This document shows positions 10,256 through 18,265 of a stretch of DNA of 21,442 nt, piece after piece. The stretch spans positions 1-21,442 of the forward strand of contig FMBT01000197.1 in assembly GCA_900095095.1 (NCBI GenBank). The letters are read 5' to 3'. Under the pieces are notes generated by a model. That model worked only from the letters and a program-made list of their open reading frames with translations. It had not been told where the DNA came from and did no database searches. The translations under genes and the position numbers were made by a program. Numbering within the stretch: position 1 is the stretch's first letter; the number at the start of each line of letters is the position of its first letter. The stretch comes from Fragilariopsis cylindrus CCMP1102 (taxonomy: Eukaryota; Bacillariophyta; Bacillariophyceae; Bacillariales; Bacillariaceae).

Positions 10256-10271
10256 TACTGTACGTACAGTA
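10256..10271. repeat. 16-bp perfect palindrome TACTGTACGTACAGTA
   Basis: The sequence TACTGTACGTACAGTA equals its own reverse complement over all 16 bases. It lies about 330 bp upstream of the DUF1769-PH-DUF547 start and could be a dimeric regulator site. There is no direct evidence of function. Confidence 0.8.
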
Positions 10272-10597
10272 AGCAACGTAATAATGTCGCGCCACACCAG
10301 CGTCATACAAGCAACCGCGCGTGAATAAAATCTGAAATCAGAAAATCTTACGCGACATCATCCAAAATCACAGGCGAAATTCGAACATGGGCCTCATGAC
10401 AAGATTGAATTCAGGAAGATAAACAACAACAACAAAATACTTGAGTAGGGCAGCCATCGACAACAAACCGCTAAACATCGATTTCAATTTGACTCTCAAG
10501 TAAACTGGGTCCATATTTATCGTAATCATAACGAAAAACTTAAACTGAAATCGAAAAATAAACAGCACATTCTCCGTAATTCACGTCTCCGAAAATA

Positions 10598-13500
10598 ATG
10601 CCGTCGTCGTCCGTCGTCGTGATTCATTCATCTTCGCCTAAAAGGGATTACGAAATATTGGTCGATATTCTTCCTAGAAGATTTCAATCTGACGATACCG
10701 GCGACTTCAATAACGGCAGCAGCAGCAGCAGCAGTAGATCGTATTCATTCGTGGCACCGTCTACGTCTGTCAGCAACGATGATACTAGTAGTGGTATGAT
10801 AAACGACAACTCTGGTGATACGATCATATTGCTTCCGACGATGAAGATATCATCAAACGGCAGCGTCAATGGAGGATCAATTACTGGAACTATTGAACAC
10901 GAATTTGAGACTGTGTCTCTCACCAATAATACGATGACGAACGCAAATAAAAATACAAACATAAATACAAATACAACCTCGTTCGCTGTTTTGATTTTAA
11001 ATAATACAGATGAATTTCGATTGATGACGGAACTCATTTCTGAAAAGGAGGGATTACTAGTAGAAGAAAGTAAAATAGAAAAAGCACTATCATCGTTACA
11101 AAAATCATCATCGTCGTTGGCAAAATTTGTTCTTCCTGGTGGCTGTTTAGTGACTCTCACTACATCCCATCCTTGGACGAATAATAACACCCGAAGAAAG
11201 GTTGTCGAATTTATGACAACACCTATAACAGATACAACAACACCATCAACATTCTTATCAGAAACGGAGAGGATCTCAAACAACAATTCAGAGAAATCCC
11301 GAACCGACTCCATGAGAAGATCAATGTCAATGTCCGATATAATACCACCGATGGTTACAACGAACAAAAATAATTACAGCGGTAGTAGCAACAACATTGA
11401 AAACAATAACATTCGAAGGAACAATGCAATAATCCCCACTCTTCAGTCTAAAGTTCTGTCGTTTGATGGAAAATATCAATCAGTACCGTTAAATTCACAA
11501 ACTTCATTTCCAATAGAAACAGAACTTTTTACGGGACGACTACTGTTGATAATACGACCTAGTGACGATCCAGCAAAAGTTGATCCGTACTGGAATGAAC
11601 GGATCTTTTCTAGAAAGAAACGACGAGTTGTCATGCAACTTCAGGGTAAATTAAAATACAAACCGAAGGGGAAAGTATATGCTGGGATGGAGATTTCTGA
11701 TCCAATGAAATTAGGATTAATTGCAAATGGACTATGTAATATCATATTAAAAATGACAAAGAGCTTTAATCCACTACTGCATTATTCCTTCGGTACCAAA
11801 GATGAACGGGCTCATATATGCTTCCCAGCTTCAACATTCTTTGAACGGTTAGTAGTAACGCCACCAGATGAGACACCACCAGAAATGGGAATTGAATTCG
11901 TTGAGCACCAGATGCGGTTGCGGATCGAAAGGCATATAAAACTCAAATTGATTGGAACACAGACGATACATATTCTATGAGTTTTTATACCCAGTATATT
12001 GACTTTCCTACCTGGTCCGTTGTATCGTTACCAGTGGGGAGGGATATTTCATTACAAACTTTCTGGGGGAATTCATTTGCCAGTGTGGTTCTGTACGAGG
12101 TAGATAAAGATCAAGATGAATATAAATCACATTTAACTGAATCGAATCGATACCTGCTGGGACTACGATTCAAGCATTTGGGAAAAGATGGTACAATCGC
12201 TCCTCGCCAATCATCGAACGCCGCCCTCCTTGAACAACAAGATGAGTTCAGTGAAGGTGGAGACGGAAGCGAATGGAGCGGCGATGAATCCCGACACGTT
12301 AGTGAGGGCGAATCAATATCGACAGCGGGTGATCTCGCACTCATGCCGGCATTTGACGAAGAATATGTAATGGACGACGATGAGGATAATACGACGGAAT
12401 TTTACGATACCATGGAATGCTTACCAGCAGGTGGTGCTGGGGAAATTTCCTCCTTGGAACTCATGTCAACCAGTTCACATAATACCCTTTTGAGTGTCAT
12501 CGATACATACTGTCCATGTTGGATCGATATGTTTTCTAAGCGTGGAAAGTATGTTCAGATGTATGCATTTTGCAATGGTGGAACAAAACGACAACAACAA
12601 CATCCGTTGTTTCGTACGAGTGACTTGGCTGAAGAAATTTTTAAGGGTAGAGAAATTGCAGAAGTTGACGATCGATTTTCTAACCGAGTATCGTCAGCAG
12701 AACGTACGAGAAGGATTCTTGGGTTGAAATATGCGGACGCAAACGTACACAAAAGGAATCAAACTCAGTTACAACTATTTCACAAAGTATCGTGTCGTTT
12801 TGATGCTAAATTTTTGAGCAGAAAAGAACCAACGATTAAGAAAGTTGGTGGCATTAAATCTGGATACGTAGCTCGAGCCTTAAGCGACCGGCATTGGAAA
12901 GAAGAGAGAATGGTCCTCCTTGACGATGGGATTATATTTCATCATGTGGAAGGCTCTAAAACCAATTTTCGTATTTCGTTATCGAGTGTCATCGATGTGT
13001 CCGTACCAGAAAATACCGATCTCCTTCCTTTGCCGTCCTATCATTACCTACAAGTCGAAACTTTCGTCCGCGTTACTTATCTCATGTTTCGTTCTGAGGA
13101 GGAAAGAAATTCATGGGCCCTAACTTTGGATAGACTGTTAGAAACTCGTGGTTCTGTCCGTTCATTTTCGAAGGAGCTTATCCAATCCGATGACCCTGTA
13201 CATGAGTTTCTAAGTAAGTCAACAATGTGGAGTTGTCAGAAACGTAAGATTCTAAATTGCCGACGCCATAGCTTTCGAACGACCCGCTCGAAGACTCCAG
13301 AAGATACTTTGAGACTCGCAGAGCGTGCATTGGCTAAGGTATTGTCCTTAAATCCTAAAGGAGGAGCGAATGATTCAGACCTACGCGATTTCCTCGACTG
13401 CGCATCATCACTGAAAGATGCAGATGCTCATTCTTTGAACGAAGAAGAAAAAATGAGTTTCTTTTTGAACGTTTATCACATTATGATAATGCATTCCTAT

Positions 13501-14259
13501 ATTATTCTTGGTCCACCTGTTTCTGGACCAGAATGGATCTCCTATTTCAACACCATTGCCTACCAATGTTCCGATGACATATTGTACGTATTCCAAAACA
13601 AATGTTCGTTCAATTTGTTGTTTACGTGTATTTGATATTGATTTGCACACACGCGCGCGCCACACCACACACACACACACACAAAATTCCCTATTACACT
13701 CTAACATTTTCCATTTTATTCTTTTCGTTAAACCGTTTAAAGTTCCTTGGCTGAACTCGAACATAACATCATCCGAGCTAAAATGAGTTATCCCTCCAAT
13801 TTTCTGTCACGATTTGTCCTACCAAAGTCTCAGTATCACTTTGCTTTAGTCCGACCAGACTTTCGAATTAATTTTGCGCTTAATGCAGGATCACTGAGTG
13901 TGCCCACATCTTCTGTACCAGTATACAAGGCCGATATATTAAGTAAACAATTGAACCAAATCACGCGACAATTCGTTGGATATACTATATCCGCGAAACT
14001 AAAAAAAGGATCTAAAGATGATGTCCAAATCACTTTGCCTAAAATCTGCCAATGGTTTGCTGAAGACTTTGGACCAAATGCATCTGCCAGTGACGTGATA
14101 GTAGCAATTGAACCGTATCTGAGCAATGAGAAAAGGGAAGCTATGCGTATAATTTGGAACCCCAAAAAGAATATATATGACATTGGTATTTTCAGTCTCA
14201 AGTATCTACCGTTTAATTATGAATGTAGATTCTTGACTGCCTCAACTGATCTAAGCTAA
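10598..14259 (+). CDS. DUF1769-PH-DUF547 multidomain protein, 2 exons
   Basis: Exons are 10598-13583 and 13743-14259, giving 1167 residues if one base lost near 11952 is counted. Residues 1 to about 300 are low complexity (Ser, Asn, Thr rich, with an AGC run). From about 310 the DUF1769 signature begins: LFTGRLLLIIRPSDDP, QLQGKLKYKPKGKVYAGMEI, LHYSFG and RLVVTPPDETPPE. It continues in another frame as NTDDTYSMSFYTQYIDFPTW, GRDISLQTFWG and VVLYEVD. After an acidic linker, a PH-like domain is encoded at about 12847-13150 (GGIKSGYVARAL to SEEERNSWALTLDRLLE). A DUF547 domain follows: KMSFFLNVYHIMIMH, then across the splice FSLAELEHNIIRAKMSYPS, DFRINFALNAGSLSVP and VPVYKADILSKQLNQ. PH domains often bind phosphoinositides or proteins, so a role at membranes is a reasonable inference. 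No enzyme activity can be assigned. Confidence 0.82.
10716..10733 (+). repeat. AGC trinucleotide run encoding polyserine
   Basis: Six consecutive AGC units encode serines in the low-complexity N-terminus of the DUF1769-PH-DUF547 protein. The run is a likely length polymorphism. Confidence 0.85.
13584..13742 (+). other. DUF547-gene intron with alternating purine-pyrimidine tract
   Basis: Phase 2 intron of 159 bp with donor ATT|GTACGT and acceptor TTTAAAG|TTCCTT. Splicing makes DDIFSLAELEHN, the conserved DUF547 core. The middle (about 13645-13684) is a CA/CG alternating tract. Confidence 0.87.
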
Positions 14260-15077
14260 GACCGGCTACTTCCATCCAATACTGTGGCGTATATATACGA
14301 AAGTAGCTAAATGTAGTGATAAATTAAACCAACAGAAGTATTTCTATTATTATTTATCAACACCCTTATGAGAAAGGGAATATCTTTGTGCTTTTCCCAT
14401 AGATATACTCATATATATATATAATATTATATTATAGTATGACCAAGAATAGAGAAAGAAGCGCGTCATTATAAACGTACTCACATCTAACGAGCGATTT
14501 TACGGAGTCTTTCGAATAGAGTGAGTCGTCATAAGAATTACTAATAATGATATTTTATCAGTTCACGGGGGAAGTTTCACCGAAAATCGATCGAAGTCGT
14601 ATTCGTGGCGATGTTGCCACATAAGACAATTTTGGCGCATAATAAATCTTAATAATGTTCGCTGTTTGACAGAGTTTTTCGCTTAGATTTTAGATTTTAG
14701 ACTCATAAATAATAATTTTTAGTGCCAACTCCAACTGTGACTAAATTACGAGCGACGTCGATGTTCTCTTCGACATCGTAATTTTTTTTCGCAACAGATG
14801 CACATTTTTGGTAGCGCTGAATGCGAAGAAGGCAATAACATACACAATGCAAGAATTCCGACACAACGCAAGAATTCCGTCTACATTGTACTCGCATATT
14901 ATACGGCAATATTCTCTATGTTCTGCAATTTCTCCGAGTCACATTTTACTTCCTTCCTTGCTTTTTGTATGCTCAGAATGCATTCATAGAAGAGGAAACA
15001 TAAATTACAAAGCAGCTTCAATAATATTACTTGTATTACATAATCTATATCATTAGATTATTCTTGAACGAAAAATA
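14260..15077. other. Intergenic region, no gene seen
   Basis: This 818-bp gap separates two plus-strand genes. It holds an AT-rich run (about 14406-14440), an imperfect hairpin around 14743-14784 (AAATTACGA facing TCGTAATTT) and a 19-bp tandem repeat at 14842-14879. Short frames at 14798-15056 carry no recognisable domain. The right end should contain the promoter of the plastid-targeted gene. Confidence 0.6.
14842..14879. repeat. 19-bp tandem repeat, two copies
   Basis: ACACAATGCAAGAATTCCG at 14842-14860 is followed directly by ACACAACGCAAGAATTCCG at 14861-14879. There is one mismatch in 19. Confidence 0.9.
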
Positions 15078-15723
15078 ATGAGCACAATGGCCTCATTCTA
15101 CAAACCAAATACGATTTCACTTCTTTTTGTCTTGGCGATGCTTCTCTTCAATCTTCGGGATACAAGTCATGCGTTCGTCCCTGCTTCGACTTCGAGTCAA
15201 GTATATTCTTCCAACATACCAGCAATAAACGGTGCATCGTCTGTAACCGTTGCTGGTGGAAGAACTCGTGTGGTTGTTTCTTTCTCACCACAAGTGCATA
15301 GTATTATGAGTGTCGCGGATGTGACGGCGAAAATATTTGCAGCAGGTCTTCCCGCAAAGATTCTTATTATGAAGGATGCCTCCGGTGCATCGTCTTCGTT
15401 ACTAGAGCTAACCAATTACGCTGATCCAGAACTCCAGGCAGAGCTCCTTCTCGATTTTTCACATCTTTTCCTCGATACCACCCGCATTCATCAAGACATC
15501 GGGAACAGCACTGAAATACGCCCAAGTGATTGGTCGAATCTCTTTCATCATGATTGGTTTTCTTCCTGACCATAATTTTCATTCGGAAGAGATGGCATTG
15601 CAAGTATTTCTTTTGGGACTAAGCATTCAGAAGATAATTGCTTCTCACCAAGAACCGGAACTGGCCGATGCTAGTGCAAGTGTTTCTGTTGAGACTAATC
15701 GTACAGAAACATGCAACATATGA
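15078..15723 (+). CDS. Small plastid-targeted protein of unknown function
   Basis: I do not recognise the family. The leader is a textbook diatom plastid presequence: a hydrophobic signal peptide (about residues 14-32, ISLLFVLAMLLF), then SHA|FVPAS, an ASAFAP-type cleavage site with phenylalanine at the first mature position. A Ser/Thr/Val-rich transit-like stretch follows. The conserved-looking body includes MSVADVTAKIFAAGLPAKI and ELTNYADPELQAELLLDFSH. Near 15475-15485 the frame shifts by one apparently extra base; the downstream frame reads SGTALKYAQVIGRISF, MIGFLPDHNFHSEEMALQVF and LGLSIQKIIASH. Subtracting one base gives 214 residues with exact codon arithmetic. The two C-terminal hydrophobic or amphipathic stretches suggest membrane contact, perhaps with the thylakoid or envelope. 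That is inference. There is no intron. Confidence 0.72.
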
Positions 15724-15971
15724 CTACAGGGGGAAACAGTCACTGATAGCATTCCGGGTCTGCTTTTATGGTCAACTTCGGACAATCAGCACCACACCAC
15801 ACCACACCACAGCATAATTACATATTACATTTTACATTAATACACCATCATAACGTATGGAAACATCATATTTATTTATTTATTTTCATATAAGTATCAT
15901 AACAAAAACAAAGTCGTTTAGTACATTCATACATTCATTATAATATTATTGCTATGTAAAGAATTAAACTA
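15724..15971. other. Convergent 3' intergenic region with ACACC minisatellite
   Basis: This 248-bp tail-to-tail gap lies between the plastid-protein gene and SF3B2. It contains about four ACACC/CACCA units at 15790-15811 and an ATTT repeat near 15869-15887. No gene is seen. Confidence 0.65.
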
Positions 15972-17794
15972 CTAGAATTTGAAGTTTTTCTCTAATTCTT
16001 CCTCGTCGTCGTCCGCATTGTTGTGCTTTCGTTTCTTACGGATGCTCCAGATTCGTCACCCACTGGTGCCACGGCCTTAGATAGTACACTTTCTGCACCT
16101 TCAGGTACAGGCGCTGCAGTTCCTGCAGCTGTCGCTGCTCCTGGAACCACATATCGAACGTCGGATTGAAAGATACCGCTTTGACCACCTTGTTCCGACG
16201 CTGCACCGGTCTCCAAGACTTGGTACAATCTTTTTGGAGGAGGTGCTGGTGTTTCATCTCCAGCTGGTTGCTTCCGCAAGTCTTCGATTCCACCCGTTGG
16301 AGGTGGCAATACTGATTCCGTCCCATCTGTGGTTCCTCTTCGTCTTCAGCATCAGATTCCATATCCATATCATCATCGTCGTCGGATTCGGATTCTTCCT
16401 CGCTACTACTAGAATCGTCATCACCGTTGTCCATATCGTCACCATCACCGTCCTGTCCGGGATAATCTCCTCCCACTGGGAGTCCTCCCCACGAAGCTTT
16501 GAGAACAGTTTTTCCGTCACTTGTTACCAGTTCTCTGCCGTCGTTTTCATCATCTCCGTCACCACCACTACCGGGACGACCGAGTGGATTACCTCCGTAT
16601 AAAGGACGCCCGTACGCATCTACTGGTGGCTTTCCCCATCCACCGGGATGATACCCATACTGGCAATTAGAATTCGGTAACGGTGCGTTCAATCCTGGAA
16701 TTTTCAAACGCTGATGATTAGGCGGAGGTCCGTATCGTTGCATATTCCATAGCCATGGTGGAGGTGCATTCTTCGATCCACCCATTCCTAATGCAATTTG
16801 TAAAGATTTACTGAGTGTTCCACCCGGCTTAATGTCTGTATTTGTTTCTAATTCCTTCCCTTCGTAGTACAGATCACCCCACGAGGTTAAGTTTTTTGGT
16901 TTCGTTTGATACTTGAAAAAGGCTTCGTATAGAATCTTGTAGTCAACGTCCATTGAACCCATTTTGGGATTGACTCTACCTCTATTTGTTTGTTTCGCAT
17001 TTTGTTTCTCCTCTTCTTCCATGCCGTGTCACGAATGTTCGCAATTCCGTTTTGATGATAAAGTCGGGTAACTTGAACAAAGTTTTTTCTAATCCTCTTT
17101 TTCCCTGTAAGTATTTTCTTTTTCGACCCCAATGAAATGGAACCGGGGTCGTATGTGGTATGGCCTTCAATGCGATCAAGAAGTCAGGATCAGCTGCTGT
17201 TACATCATGAGCTTCAACTAAATCTGGTCGTTGTACACGTCGTTTCAAATCAGCAACCGTTGGACGTATCAATTCACGAAGTTTCCGTTTACTTATTGTG
17301 GGCTGATCATCGTCATCGTCGTAGCTATCATCATCGGAGACTATACTACTTTGATCTTCATTCTTGTCGTCGTTGATATTGTCATCATTCCTGTCGGATT
17401 CTGAAGAACCAACAGCGGCTCGTTCATGGAATCTTCTTAGGACTTCGTCGATATTGTTGTCTTTTTCTTTTTGTTGCTGCTGCTGTTCCTCCTCATTGTT
17501 ACTCGAATCATCTCCCTTTGTCATTTGCGGAGGAAGACCATCGGGAAGTTCCGGCGACGAAGACGAGGACTCAACATCGTTCAGTTTAGTAGTAGCAGCA
17601 GCAGTAGAAACGATTGTAGGAAAATCTGGTGACACATATTCGATCTCAATTTCAATCTCATCTTCATCAGCAGCTTTGGCAGCCGCGTCATCGTTTGCTT
17701 TTTTCTCATCGATTTCTTGTTTTCGTCGTTCCTCCTTTTCCTTCTTTTTGCGCTCACGCTTCCGTTTATTCTTTTCAGCCGCCGATAATCCCAT
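15972..17794 (-). CDS. SF3B2: Splicing factor 3b subunit 2 (SF3B2/SAP145/Cus1)
   Basis: SF3B2 is a core subunit of the SF3b complex of U2 snRNP and helps hold the branch-point region of the intron. The start ATG (17794) opens a Lys/Glu-rich coiled N-terminus (RKRERKKKEKEERRKQ), followed by acidic and Ser/Asp stretches. The conserved DUF382 region includes RPTVADLKRRVQRPDLVEAHDVTA, PVPFHWGRKRKYLQGKRG and LPDFIIKTGIANIRD. Next come NPKMGSMDVDYKILYEAFFK and DLYYEGKE. The PSP motif region follows: PPPWLWNMQRYGPPP, LKIPGLNAPLP and YGYHPGGWGKPPVD. A second acidic linker leads to the C-terminal SF3B2 region, ending LEKNFKF, like the KYKEFKF end of the human protein. Four apparent one-base deletions (near 17048, 17015, 16323 and 16046) break the frame. 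Counting one base at each gives exactly 609 codons. No intron is seen. An N-terminal SAP domain, present in human SF3B2, is not seen. Confidence 0.93.
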
Positions 17795-18265
17795 TATCCG
17801 ATTTTAAAGTTAATAAAGTGGGTCTATTCTCTCCCTATTTCTCTTATTTCAATTTAATATGTACAAGCAGTATTTCATATTTTAATATTGAGTGATGCAA
17901 CACTTTCTTCATTCTGTTTGTTAGTGATTTGTACTGTGCGTACGGTCGAGGGTCAGATCCTCCTTCTGACCATCGTCCGAATTGAGATACAATTATTACG
18001 CGAGAGTATTAACGCCGCGTGGCTTGTTGATGATCTTTTCACACGACCACGAATAAATGCATCGATCGAGAATAACACATGAAATGTACCATTCAAACAG
18101 ATTCAAAATGTTACATATCTTTATCATAATAAATCATAAATCCACAATCTATCAAGCAAGCAAGGAAAGAAAGAAAGCAACCATACGAATTATCATCATA
18201 CATACCATAGACCATAGATAGAGACGTCAGACTTAACCAAGTAGTAAGAGATAGGCACCAACAAA
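17795..18265. promoter_or_regulatory. Divergent promoter region between SF3B2 and Hsp70
   Basis: A 471-bp head-to-head gap that must hold both promoters. It contains a perfect 7-bp stem hairpin at 17951-17971 and a GAAA-rich stretch near 18160-18180. I did not find a convincing heat-shock element (alternating GAA and TTC at 2-bp spacing). A TTG-initiated frame at 17888-18082 has no domain and was not called. Confidence 0.5.
17951..17971. other. Perfect 7-bp stem hairpin
   Basis: GGTCAGA (17951-17957) pairs with TCTGACC (17965-17971) around a 7-base loop. It lies in the SF3B2/Hsp70 divergent region. There is no T run to mark it as a terminator, and its role is unknown. Confidence 0.6.

Larger units (their letters stand above)
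9497..10597. promoter_or_regulatory. Divergent promoter region with nested inverted repeats
   Basis: About 1.1 kb separates the head-to-head starts of the HSPA13-like and DUF1769-PH-DUF547 genes. It holds a CGT trinucleotide run near 9727-9745, two nested inverted-repeat pairs (9795-9809 with 10187-10201; 9822-9834 with 9992-10004), a 16-bp perfect palindrome at 10256-10271, and six ACTAGT hexamers between 9866 and 10242. No open frame here shows a recognisable domain. Promoter function is inferred from position. Confidence 0.55.

Noticed and set aside
10684..11367. 227-codon minus-strand frame
   Set aside because: Antisense shadow of the Ser/Asn-rich N-terminus of the DUF1769-PH-DUF547 gene; low complexity.
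14798..15056. Overlapping frames upstream of the plastid-protein gene
   Set aside because: Short, overlapping in different frames, and created partly by the 19-bp tandem repeat.
2802..17049. Programmed ribosomal frameshifting as the cause of the frame breaks
   Set aside because: The sites share no slippery heptamer or downstream structure visible by eye, most are losses in short runs, and one event has the opposite sign. Assembly indels explain all of them more simply.
17888..18082. 64-codon frame in the SF3B2/Hsp70 gap
   Set aside because: TTG start, no motif, and the region is a divergent promoter.
18090..18265. Heat-shock elements upstream of Hsp70
   Set aside because: GAA and TTC triplets occur but not in the alternating 2-bp spacing required.
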